A stretch of DNA of 64,000 bases from Lamprobacter modestohalophilus (GTDB lineage Bacteria; Pseudomonadota; Gammaproteobacteria; Chromatiales; Chromatiaceae), in contig NZ_NRRY01000018.1 in the NCBI RefSeq assembly GCF_016583905.1, positions 1 to 64,000 of the forward strand. Direction: 5' to 3'. Below, one piece after another: positions 18,970 to 27,151 of the stretch. Within the stretch, counting starts at the first letter, position 1. Every line of letters begins with the position of its first letter. The notes under the pieces are model-generated. The model saw nothing but the letters and a program-made list of their open reading frames with translations, was not told the origin of the DNA and did no database searches. The position numbers were made by a program, and so were the translations under genes.

Positions 18970-19923
18970 TCAATCGGTTTTCGGACCACGCAGCTGAGCC
19001 TTGAGCCGCTCAATCTCGGCTAAAGCATCTTCTTTGGCGGCACGCTCCTGCTCTGCACTTGCTTGCGCCTGTTCTGCGGTTGCTTGCGCCTGTTCTGCGG
19101 TTGCTTGCGCCTGTTCTGCGGTTGCTTGCGCCTGCTCTGCGTCTGCCTGCGCCTGCTCTACAACCGCCTGCGCATGTTCCAAACGAAGCCGCGCCTGTTC
19201 GATCTCAGCTCGCCGGTCGTCGAGCTCTTCTTGGATACTGGCCTGCTGGCGCAGGTAGTTCTGGCGCGCCTGGTAGGCGTGGTAGGCGCGATCTTTCTCG
19301 GAAAAGCCTTCTAGGGTGCTCATGGCTTGCTCCATCTCGGGGGTGTGCATCCAGGGCGGTAGCGCGTCACTGTCGAGCTTGCTGCCGTCTTTGAAAAATT
19401 TTAACCACCGCTCCTGCTCGTTTTGGACCAGCTCAGCGTGAAACTTGTTCAGTTCCGCCAGCCAGATACCGCCATGGGCAACGAGACAACGGCCACTCGC
19501 ATCGCGCAGGCGGAAGTCATGCAGGTAGACATCGCTATCGGTGAGCAGATCCTCGGCTAGCAGCCAGATCGCATAGGTGGGCTTGAGCTTGGTATAGGGC
19601 TCGCCGCTGCTCAACTGGGAGCTGTAGAGATCGGCCCAGCCGTAGCTGATGCGCGCCGGCAGATCGCGATAGATCAGCAGTTGGATCTCGATCTGGTAGA
19701 GCTGCCCGGAGTCGTCGCGGGCCTTGACGTCGACGATGCTGAGCTTGTCGTCGAGAAATTCGCGCTCGTTGTAGGGGTTGAGGATCTCGACCGAACGGAT
19801 CGGAGCCGGTAGTTCCGAGCCGAGCATGGCGTTGAGGAAGTGGATCAGCAACGCACGGTTGGTCTCGGCGCCGAGCAGGGCCTTGAAGACGCAGTCGATC
19901 TTGGGGTCGATAGGATGGCGCAT
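18970..19923 (-). CDS. Rpn/PD-(D/E)XK nuclease-family protein with repeat coiled coil
   Basis: From MRHPIDPKIDCVFKALLGAE onward, the first 200 residues match the PDDEXK_2/Rpn family: the metal-binding strand DDKLSIVDVKARDD is followed by YQIEIQL and later TYAIWLLAE. Rpn proteins are DNA endonucleases tied to horizontal transfer or recombination and often vary in their C-terminal repeats. Here residues 230-310 form a long coiled coil built from near-identical heptads of the type AEQAQAT, encoded by a 21-bp DNA tandem repeat. It is a single-gene unit. Enzymatic activity is plausible because the acidic residues are kept. Confidence 0.8.
   Translation of the reverse strand: MRHPIDPKIDCVFKALLGAETNRALLIHFLNAMLGSELPAPIRSVEILNPYNEREFLDDKLSIVDVKARDDSGQLYQIEIQLLIYRDLPARISYGWADLYSSQLSSGEPYTKLKPTYAIWLLAEDLLTDSDVYLHDFRLRDASGRCLVAHGGIWLAELNKFHAELVQNEQERWLKFFKDGSKLDSDALPPWMHTPEMEQAMSTLEGFSEKDRAYHAYQARQNYLRQQASIQEELDDRRAEIEQARLRLEHAQAVVEQAQADAEQAQATAEQAQATAEQAQATAEQAQASAEQERAAKEDALAEIERLKAQLRGPKTD
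19048..19173. repeat. 21-bp tandem repeat inside the Rpn-like gene
   Basis: There are six consecutive 21-bp units; three (19069-19131) are identical (ctgttctgcggttgcttgcg plus c) and the flanking ones diverged. Each unit encodes one heptad of the coiled coil, so unit gain or loss would change coiled-coil length without a frameshift. Confidence 0.9.
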
Positions 19924-20009
19924 GCTGAGCAGTCTAGCAGAAGGACGACGAGCACCCATCCGGGCGAACGCTCAGGATTGACGCAGCTGTGCATCAATAC
20001 CGCGTAGTG

Positions 20010-21710
20010 CTATTCGAGAACCAACTTCCGCCCAAACGGATGCCAGGCATTAGCGTTGACAGCCGGCACGGTCCAGATCACCGGATAGCTGGGCTTGTAT
20101 TCGGCAGGACCGTCGAGATCGGTGAGGAACACGGCGATATCCGGGGCATAGCGCTCGGCTTCGCGCAGCAGCGGGCTGAAGTCGGTGCCGCCACCACCCT
20201 CGAAGGCGAGTTCGCGCAGGTTGGAGTGGCCGGGCTCGAACTGGGCAATGCCGGTCACGCGATCATCGCCAGCGATGATGGTGAGCCCAGCTTCGAGGCG
20301 GCGACTGATGGCCTCGATCTCGCGCGCGAAGCGCTCGAGCAACGACGGGTCGATGGAGCCAGAGAGGTCGACCATCACCACCAACCGCGGCACCGCGCGC
20401 GAGGCGGTGCGGCCCGGCTCCCAGGGCAGTCGCTGACCGCCGGGGGTACGGCCCTGATTGGCCAGATAGGAGCGCGACGGACGCGACCAGGATTGATCCG
20501 GCGTGCGCGCCAGACCGCGGGTGAGCAGCGTGCGCAGCAGGTGCTCCCAAGGCGTGCGCACCTTGGGCAGGTCGGCAATCAGCTCGCGCAGCATCGAGTG
20601 GGCGCCGTCGCCGGCGTGGGCGCGGATCAGCCGCTCACGCCATTCGCGCGCCTGTTCGGCCTCTTGCTCGGGACGTAGCTCATCGTCGGCCGGCAGCAGG
20701 TCACGCGGCGTCTCGGCGCCAAGCCAGCGCGCGCGGCTAGCGCGCGTGCCATCCTCGCGCGCAGCATTCGGCGCAGGATTTGGCTCAGTCTCGGTCTGCT
20801 GCGTTGTTTGTGGCGCTGACTGCTGCTTTATTTGCTGCACGCGTTGCTGCGTCGCCTGCCCTGCTAGCCCTTGCGCCTGCGCTTGTTGCACAGCATCGCG
20901 ACCAGGGCGGCCACTGCGCTGACCACTGTTGCCGTCTCGCCGAGGGTTGCTGCGGTTTTGATCGCCGGTGCCCCCTTGCAAGCGCGGGCGTCGGTCATCG
21001 ATGGCACGGTAAAGCCGCTCGAGATCCCATTCGAGCAGCGCCGCAGCCGGACTCTGCTCGCGATGCAGGGTGCTGGAGAGCAGCCCTTCGAGGGTGACCG
21101 CTTGGCGCGGCAGCTCGAGCCAGGACAGATGTCCGAGGGTGCTGTTGACGATGGCATCGGCGCAGAGATTGAATAGCTGCGGATCAACATCACCGATCAG
21201 GCGCGCAAGTGCCCGCTCGCGTTGCGCGTGCTGCAGCGCGACATGCAGCACCTGATGCGCGACCTGGCCGATCTGCTGCGGCAGCGTCAACGCTTCGAAG
21301 GCCGGAGTATAGAAGATGGTTCGGCCATCATTGGCGATGCTGGCCGTTAGGCCGACCTCGGCCTCAACCGCCCCGCGCTCAGTCAGCCTGCTGCGAGACC
21401 TATCCTCAGTCGCCCCGCTGCGAACAGCATCCTCAGCCTCAGGTGCTCCGCCGCGAGAGGTACCTTCAGCCGCCCAGCCGCGAGAGGTATCCTCAGCCGC
21501 CCAGCCGCGAGAGCCCTCTTCATTCGCTCCGCTGCGAGCGCGATGCTGAGTGTTGGCTAGACCTTCTAGACCTACACCCTGCTGCTGACCCGGGAGCGCA
21601 TCGACATCCTGATGACGAATCCAGAGCGCGAGTCCACCGGTCGAAGGTGCGTACTCGACCATCTTCTGGATCGCGCGGGTACCGCGATGGGTATGAAGGG
21701 ATGCTTGCAT
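20010..21710 (-). CDS. vWA-like (DUF2201) protein of a MoxR-associated operon
   Basis: The 566-residue protein has the two-part DUF2201 layout. The N-terminal putative metallopeptidase region includes VAHQVLHVALQHAQR and DPQLFNLCADAIVNSTL. The C-terminal vWA-like domain has the MIDAS pattern VMVDLSGSID, GGGGTDFSPLL and LTDLDG. The usual HExxH is HQVLH here, with Glu replaced by Gln, so peptidase activity is doubtful. A Gln/Arg-rich linker lies between the domains, and residues 65-110 are 9-residue repeats (SRGWAAE) encoded by 27-bp DNA repeats. It is the last gene of the operon, 36 bp after the MoxR-type ATPase that probably acts on it. Confidence 0.75.
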   Translation of the reverse strand: MQASLHTHRGTRAIQKMVEYAPSTGGLALWIRHQDVDALPGQQQGVGLEGLANTQHRARSGANEEGSRGWAAEDTSRGWAAEGTSRGGAPEAEDAVRSGATEDRSRSRLTERGAVEAEVGLTASIANDGRTIFYTPAFEALTLPQQIGQVAHQVLHVALQHAQRERALARLIGDVDPQLFNLCADAIVNSTLGHLSWLELPRQAVTLEGLLSSTLHREQSPAAALLEWDLERLYRAIDDRRPRLQGGTGDQNRSNPRRDGNSGQRSGRPGRDAVQQAQAQGLAGQATQQRVQQIKQQSAPQTTQQTETEPNPAPNAAREDGTRASRARWLGAETPRDLLPADDELRPEQEAEQAREWRERLIRAHAGDGAHSMLRELIADLPKVRTPWEHLLRTLLTRGLARTPDQSWSRPSRSYLANQGRTPGGQRLPWEPGRTASRAVPRLVVMVDLSGSIDPSLLERFAREIEAISRRLEAGLTIIAGDDRVTGIAQFEPGHSNLRELAFEGGGGTDFSPLLREAERYAPDIAVFLTDLDGPAEYKPSYPVIWTVPAVNANAWHPFGRKLVLE

Positions 21711-21746
21711 CGACGGGGATACGGCTGAGTCCAGACCAATCGCAGA

Positions 21747-22841
21747 CTAGCCACTGAGCCCAGCCTGCTCGCGCGCTTCGCTATAGCGCCGATAGGCAGG
21801 ACTCTCGAGCACCGCACCTTCGAGCCCGGTCTCGAGCGCGCGCTCTAACAGCAGTTCCATCGCCAAGGTCTGCGCCTCACGGATCGGCAGTGGCTCGCGG
21901 GCTGGCGCATCCGGCAGCTGCTCGATGATGGCCAGTGCGCGAGCCATGCGCTCTGGGTCGCTCGCCGCCGCCAGCAGCGCATAGATCATCCCGTAGAGTG
22001 CATCCAGGTTTGTCGGCAGCAGCGCCGCGGTGGCCTCGCCCGGCTCGGCCTCGAGCAGCGCGACCACATCGACGCCGGCCTGAATCTCCTTGAGCACACC
22101 AAACAGCTCGGCGGCATTGGCGGCGCCGATCCGGCCCTGCACGAAGACCCGCTTGGCCTGCTCGGAGAGGCCCGAGCGCAGCACGTTGGAGATGTCCTCC
22201 CAGCCGCGAGGACTGGCACCGATCAGGTGGTCATTGGCAAGCTGCGTCTGGGTGTCGTCGAGCTTGTCCGGGCGCACCTTCAGATAGGCCATCACCTCGG
22301 GTGCAAAGCCCTGCGCGACGGCATAACCGAGGAAGGCGTCGATTACGGTCTGGACGTTGAAATGGAACATCCGATCCGCCAGCGCGGTGCCCATGTCGTG
22401 GCTGACGGCACCGTGGAAACTGGCATTGCCGGCCGCCACCACCTGCCAGCCATCGGGCAGCAGGTAATGACCCACACGCCGATCTAGGATCAGCGAGTAG
22501 GCCGAGATCTGTAGCCGCTGATCGGCGGCCGTCAGCTCATCGAGAAACAGGATGCCCTCGGGTTGATCAGCGGTCGGCAAGAACTCGGGTGGAAACCAGA
22601 CCGTCTTGGCCTGCTTATCGTCGGCATAGATGGCGCCGCGGATATCGACCGGCTCGATGGTGGTGAGGCGCAGATCGATCAGCGGAACGCCGAAGTGCTC
22701 CGCGACCTGACGCACGATCGATGACTTGCCGACACCGCGTGTGCCCCAGAGCATCGAGGCACGATGGCGTAGCACGGGCTCAGCATATTGTTCGATGAGC
22801 GCCTGCTTGGCCGCGGCAATCGAGACCGGCGGGATATTCAT
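21747..22841 (-). CDS. MoxR-type AAA+ ATPase
   Basis: This 364-residue ATPase has Walker A GTRGVGKSS (residues 33-41), Walker B GILFLDEL (around 96-103) and a pore-loop-like EPVDIRGAIY segment, all in MoxR/AAA_5 order. MoxR ATPases act as chaperones for the metal-binding vWA proteins encoded next to them. It lies between a two-helix membrane protein gene (ATGA overlap at 22838-22841) and the vWA gene, so the three are surely co-transcribed. It is not the standard MoxR-DUF58 locus, since no DUF58 protein is present. Confidence 0.85.
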   Translation of the reverse strand: MNIPPVSIAAAKQALIEQYAEPVLRHRASMLWGTRGVGKSSIVRQVAEHFGVPLIDLRLTTIEPVDIRGAIYADDKQAKTVWFPPEFLPTADQPEGILFLDELTAADQRLQISAYSLILDRRVGHYLLPDGWQVVAAGNASFHGAVSHDMGTALADRMFHFNVQTVIDAFLGYAVAQGFAPEVMAYLKVRPDKLDDTQTQLANDHLIGASPRGWEDISNVLRSGLSEQAKRVFVQGRIGAANAAELFGVLKEIQAGVDVVALLEAEPGEATAALLPTNLDALYGMIYALLAAASDPERMARALAIIEQLPDAPAREPLPIREAQTLAMELLLERALETGLEGAVLESPAYRRYSEAREQAGLSG

Positions 22842-23902
22842 CCGGCCTCGGCACCTTGCACAGAGCGCCGCTCTAGGCGGCCTTTTCCGTCATCGATAAT
22901 CCAGTCGCGGCCAACCAGGCGGCGAGGCATGGGTGGAATCTCGATCACCGGCAGCTCACGCATCATGAAGATACCGATCAGCAACATCGGTGGCGCATGG
23001 AAGATGAGCATGCGCGCGAGTGAAGCATCCTCGAGCGAGAACAGCTGGATCAAGGGTGCCGAGCCCATCAAACCGATACCGATGAGTACAGGGATGGCAC
23101 GCTGAAAGGTGACACGCCAGCGGGCTGACTGCCAGCGTGCATGAAAATCGGCCGGATCACTGCGTAGGGTCTTCGCAAGATGGCTGACGGCCCGCGAGAA
23201 CTTGGACTCGGCGTCTGCAGTCCGCTGAGGCTCGTCGGCAGCAATGCGCACGCTGCCGCGCCAGAATTTGCCCAGCGGGCGCAGAGGACGCCAATCCCAG
23301 CCCAATACCGCAAACAGGTCGGCCGGCACTTGAAGATGATGCTCTGCCTCGCCGTCCAGCTCGATATCGGCTGGCATCTTGCGTCCGGTTTTGGCGTTCA
23401 GGGTCAGCACCGTACCTTCGGCGCGCGCCTCCGCAGTGGTCAGCTGCAAACGCCAATGGGCTGGCCGATGCTCGCTCGCCGCCACCGGCTGCAACCGATA
23501 GCTCCGGGCAATGTGGACGCCTTCAACGGCAATGATCTGCCGCTCGACCGCAATCGCCTCGACCTGCTCCAACAGCAGCCCGGCATCGGGCCCCTCGATC
23601 TCGAGCGTCGAGCTGAGCCCGGAGTCATCGGTGAGGATGCGGCGCAGGCGGAACTGGTCGGCTTCAGGATGCTCTAGGATCAGGCTTTCGGTCAGCGCTT
23701 CGCCCGCAAGCGGCAGGTCCGGATGGCTGACGGGCTTAAAGTTGAGCCGGCGCAGGGCGCGATCGCTCGCGGCGAGATCGACCTGTCGACCCCGGCGGCT
23801 AAAGGGCGCAACCAGTTCGAGAATCTGATGATGGGTCAGCGGAATCGGCCCGGTAGACTCGGCTCCGACTGCGGCGGGCGGGGTGACGACAATGCGAACC
23901 AT
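22838..23902 (-). CDS. Unrecognised membrane protein, first gene of MoxR/vWA operon
   Basis: The 354-residue protein has a soluble N-terminal 230 residues, rich in beta-type segments, that match no family I know. Two hydrophobic segments follow near the C-terminus (AIPVLIGIGLMGSAPLIQLF and LIFHAPPMLLIGIFMM), then a basic tail. The topology suggests that the large N-terminal and the short C-terminal parts are on the same side of the membrane. Its stop overlaps the MoxR start. It may tether the ATPase/vWA pair to the membrane or be their client; no function can be assigned. Confidence 0.7.
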   Translation of the reverse strand: MVRIVVTPPAAVGAESTGPIPLTHHQILELVAPFSRRGRQVDLAASDRALRRLNFKPVSHPDLPLAGEALTESLILEHPEADQFRLRRILTDDSGLSSTLEIEGPDAGLLLEQVEAIAVERQIIAVEGVHIARSYRLQPVAASEHRPAHWRLQLTTAEARAEGTVLTLNAKTGRKMPADIELDGEAEHHLQVPADLFAVLGWDWRPLRPLGKFWRGSVRIAADEPQRTADAESKFSRAVSHLAKTLRSDPADFHARWQSARWRVTFQRAIPVLIGIGLMGSAPLIQLFSLEDASLARMLIFHAPPMLLIGIFMMRELPVIEIPPMPRRLVGRDWIIDDGKGRLERRSVQGAEAG

Positions 23903-24135
23903 AACGACAAGCTCGATCCAGATGAGGTTGCAGGATGATGACGATACACGGCTTCAGCATCAACGGCATCCCCGCTTTATCCCTGAAAATGCTGTGGATT
24001 CCTATTCACCAAGAGCTTGGCTGCTGAGCGCTAACCGTGGAGCCGCCAGAGCGCCTAAGACTGGGCGGTATCGCGACAATGCGATGATCAAGTCGACAAC
24101 ATCGCGCTCGACGCATCATCCTAAAAGAGCATTTG

Positions 24136-24277
24136 AACCGCAGATTACGCAGATTAACGCAGAGATTTCAATACGCTGTCACTCATCACTGCGTCATCTG
24201 TTGGGTAGCCTTACTAAACCCACTAGATCATTGATTTATAACGTTTTAGCCTGTGCGCATCTGCGCCATCCGCGGTT
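24136..24277. repeat. MITE-like palindromic element
   Basis: Outer arms aaccgcagattacgcagatt (24136-24155) and the complement of catctgcgccatccgcggtt (24258-24277) form long imperfect inverted repeats around a 100-bp AT-rich core. Arms of the type AACCGCAGAT..CGCAGAT recur in many proteobacterial genomes as dispersed, non-coding elements. It lies in the spacer between the protease gene and the membrane protein gene. The remainder of 23903-24292 contains no gene. Confidence 0.6.
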
Positions 24278-24292
24278 AATTAGAATCATCGC

Positions 24293-25171
24293 TCATGGCC
24301 AAGCCTCCCAGTTAGCCAAGGGCGCCAGGTTCACGGCCATATTCGAGCGCGCCCCATGTCGGGCATTGAGCCCATAGACAACGCTGTGGATGCCGACCAC
24401 GCGGCCCTGATAGAGTACGGGGCCACCGGAATCGCCTGGACAGAGCGAGGGCGCCTGGTCTGACTTCTGACCGGCTTCAGTATAGAAGTTGACCGCATCG
24501 ACCCGAATCACCCTTGTCCAGCCCGAACGGCGCGCGGCCGAGGATCGGTTGCTGACTCGATGCAGATCGGCGCAGCCGAAGCCGACGAGCTCGACCTCTG
24601 CGCCCGCCGCTAGCGGTGTGAAATCCACTTCCGCGACGGGGATCTCCGGGGTGGCTGTGCGCAGCCGAATCAACGCGATGTCAGGATAGCGCTCAGCGAA
24701 GTGGTAACGCATGCGCAACCCCTGCTCAAGCTGTTCGGCCGGCAACGCCGACGCCATGCTGCTCAGCTCAGCGAGACGCTGCCGACGATAGTCCGCCAGC
24801 TTTGCCAATCCCTCCCGGTACGCATCCGGCAACAGGATGTCGTCAACGACGGCAGTCATCGCGCCCTTGTCGCTCAGCTGCTGCGGGGCATTGTCGAGCG
24901 ATATCTCGGCAGCGGGCCGAAACGCCGGCATCAGCTCGCCGCTGCGCGCATCGACCACGCAATGCGCGGCGGTCAGCAGGGTCTGCGGGCCGATCTTCAC
25001 AGCGCTACAGATGAACCGTTGATCAGCACGGAGACTCAGCACCTCGGGATGACGCTGCGCGCTATCCTCGCTTCCGCCGCTCAACGCCAAGGCAGCGCCA
25101 GCGATCAGCAGCCAAGCGCCGAGTCCGACGCGTGCGAGACGCAAGGACCTGCTTGGATTATGGATGGCCAT
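24293..25171 (-). CDS. Trypsin-like (S1) serine protease, exported
   Basis: The N-terminus has a signal-like hydrophobic run (VGLGAWLLIAGAALALSGG). The catalytic triad is visible: His in LLTAAHCVVD, Asp in DIALIRLRT and Ser in LCPGDSGGPVLY, followed by GRVVGIHSVVYG. The length (292 residues) is normal for a single S1 domain, with an insert of about 60 residues between His and Asp that is rich in Leu and Arg. There is no PDZ domain, so it is not a DegP type. The gene stands alone. Its natural substrate is unknown. Confidence 0.88.
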   Translation of the reverse strand: MAIHNPSRSLRLARVGLGAWLLIAGAALALSGGSEDSAQRHPEVLSLRADQRFICSAVKIGPQTLLTAAHCVVDARSGELMPAFRPAAEISLDNAPQQLSDKGAMTAVVDDILLPDAYREGLAKLADYRRQRLAELSSMASALPAEQLEQGLRMRYHFAERYPDIALIRLRTATPEIPVAEVDFTPLAAGAEVELVGFGCADLHRVSNRSSAARRSGWTRVIRVDAVNFYTEAGQKSDQAPSLCPGDSGGPVLYQGRVVGIHSVVYGLNARHGARSNMAVNLAPLANWEAWP

Positions 25172-25398
25172 CAGCGGTCATCATGGAAGCCGATTGAGCA
25201 GCGCAGGCTTGCACACTATCACCAGTCATCAGTAAAGTGCATACCAGCCCAGGGTTAAATGAGATGCAGGCATGCAGTCCCTTGCAAAGGGCCGCCTGAT
25301 AGCAGGCGCCATGCGCACTTCAGCCCTTACTGAGTCGGAGCTGCCAGGATGTACCCCAGCCAGTGCGGATAAAGGATTGCTCGAACACCCTCCACGGG

Positions 25399-25893
25399 GT
25401 GCGACGTGCGCGTTGTCGGTCATTAGCACCCTGGACGGCTCGCACCGCGACTCAGTTCCCCCGCATACAGTGGCCGCAGGTCAGCGCCCTGATCTTAGCC
25501 CTATGCTTCAGCCTTTCTGCGCTGAGCCTGGCACAGGCGCAACAGATCATTGTCAACGATGATGTCGCGATCAGCGACATTGACCGTAATCGTGCACGGC
25601 TGATCTTCACCATGCGGATCAACCAATGGTCCGATCAGCTGCCGGTCGCCGTCTTCGTCCTCCCCGACGAGGCCCCACTGCACCAGGCCTTCGCCAAAAG
25701 CGCCCTTGGCGTCTTCCCCTACCAGCTCAGACAGACCTGGGACCGCCAAGTCTTCTCTGGCACCGGCCAGGCGCCACTCCAGGTTGCCAACGAAGCAGAA
25801 ATGGTCCAGCGCGTTCGCCAAACACCAGGCGCCATCGGCTATGTTGGCCAGCCCCTGAGCCTGCCCGGGATCAAGGTCGTCGAGGTGAAATAG
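25399..25893 (+). CDS. PstS-like periplasmic substrate-binding protein, small
   Basis: A GTG at 25399 gives a product with signal sequence VSALILALCFSLSALSLAQA. The mature part (about 125 residues) reads IIVNDDVAISDIDRNRARLIF, later GVFPYQLRQTWDRQVFSG and ends GAIGYVGQPLSLPGIKVVEV. This is the pattern of the short phosphate-binding-like (PBP-like) proteins found outside pst operons. The exact start is uncertain since no strong ribosome site is seen. It is directly followed by a porin-like gene and a GGDEF-EAL gene on the same strand, so it may sense a ligand for that signalling unit rather than transport it. Confidence 0.7.
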   Translation: MRRARCRSLAPWTARTATQFPRIQWPQVSALILALCFSLSALSLAQAQQIIVNDDVAISDIDRNRARLIFTMRINQWSDQLPVAVFVLPDEAPLHQAFAKSALGVFPYQLRQTWDRQVFSGTGQAPLQVANEAEMVQRVRQTPGAIGYVGQPLSLPGIKVVEVK

Positions 25894-25895
25894 CC

Positions 25896-27131
25896 GTGGA
25901 CTTACGCAGCGTTCTCACAACCTGGATCTTGCTGCTCGCGGCTAGCAGCAGTGTCGCCGACAACTTGGCAGGGCCTCTTGTAGATCAACCACTTGCGGAT
26001 CAACGACTTGTAGATCAACTGCAGCTGCATGGGTTCGCCAGCCAGGGGGCGCTCAAAACCTCAGCCAACCGGTTCTACGGAGACAGCCCAAACACCTCGT
26101 TCGACTTCACCGAGATCGGCTTGAATGCGTCTTGGCGCCTGAATCCACGCCTCAGGCTGGCGGGACAGGTGCTCTACCGACGAGCCGGTGAGATGAGTGA
26201 CGACGAACCAAAGGTCGATTTCGCACTCGCGGATATCATCCTGACCACCGGCGATAGCTACCGTGTCGGGACCCGGATTGGCCGCATCAAAAACCGCCTT
26301 GGCCTGTATAACGAAACCCGCGATGTGCCCTTCACCCATCCGGGCATTTTCTTGCCACAGGTCGTCTATTTCGACAAGGTCCGCAACCTGATACTGTCCG
26401 CGGACGGTATCTACGTCTATACAGATCTCTACCAACCCTTCGGCCTCTTTTCGGCGAGTCTGGCGACCGGATTGCCCGTGATCGACAAGAATGTTGAAAC
26501 GGCGTACTTGTTCGGCGACCTGCCCGGTGATCTCGGGCCGGACGAGAACAGCTGGCTAGCCAGCCTCTGGTATTACTCACAGGACGAACGATTGAAGCTC
26601 GGCTGGAGCGGTGCCGCAGTCTCGCTGGAGTTCGACCCCCAGCAAGGCAGCCCACTGCCGATCGGGCCGGGCACGGTCGACATCCTCTACTGGATTGCAT
26701 CCGCCCAGTACAACACTGAGCGTTGGAGCTTTACCACCGAGTACATGGCCGAGCCCATGCAGTGGCGGGGATTCGGTCCCATGCGCCCAGATCGGGACGC
26801 CACCGCCGAGGGATACTATGCGCAAGTCACCCATCGCCCCCTGCCCAAGTGGCAGCTGATGTTGCGCTATGAAGAAGGTTTCGGTGACCGCGCCGACCGC
26901 GATGGGCGCAAGCTCGAGCAGCAGACCTTCGGCCTCATACCGGCGAAGGCCACCTCATCGCGCATTCTCACGCTCGGGCTGCGCTGGGACCTCAATCAAC
27001 AATGGATGCTGAAGGCCGAGTATCAGCGCCACATCGGCAACTTCATCCTGTCTGAGATCGAGAACCCCGACTTCGGCAGCTTTGAAAAACACTGGGATCT
27101 GTTTGCGATTCAAGCCGCATTCAGGTTTTGA
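25896..27131 (+). CDS. Outer-membrane beta-barrel (porin-like) protein
   Basis: Starting at the GTG 2 bp after the preceding stop (MDLRSVLTTWILLLAASSSVA), the protein has a signal peptide followed by alternating beta-strand patterns with Gly and aromatic girdles, such as LRLAGQVLYRRAG and YRVGTRIGRIKN. It ends AIQAAFRF, whose terminal Phe is the outer-membrane assembly signal. A longer in-frame reading overlaps the upstream gene and is rejected. An N-terminal LVDQPLADQRLVDQL repeat is encoded by tandem 15-bp DNA units. The substrate is unknown. It belongs to the PstS-like/porin/GGDEF-EAL operon. Confidence 0.75.
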   Translation: MDLRSVLTTWILLLAASSSVADNLAGPLVDQPLADQRLVDQLQLHGFASQGALKTSANRFYGDSPNTSFDFTEIGLNASWRLNPRLRLAGQVLYRRAGEMSDDEPKVDFALADIILTTGDSYRVGTRIGRIKNRLGLYNETRDVPFTHPGIFLPQVVYFDKVRNLILSADGIYVYTDLYQPFGLFSASLATGLPVIDKNVETAYLFGDLPGDLGPDENSWLASLWYYSQDERLKLGWSGAAVSLEFDPQQGSPLPIGPGTVDILYWIASAQYNTERWSFTTEYMAEPMQWRGFGPMRPDRDATAEGYYAQVTHRPLPKWQLMLRYEEGFGDRADRDGRKLEQQTFGLIPAKATSSRILTLGLRWDLNQQWMLKAEYQRHIGNFILSEIENPDFGSFEKHWDLFAIQAAFRF

Positions 27132-27151
27132 GTAGGTCGGCAGGAGGCCAT

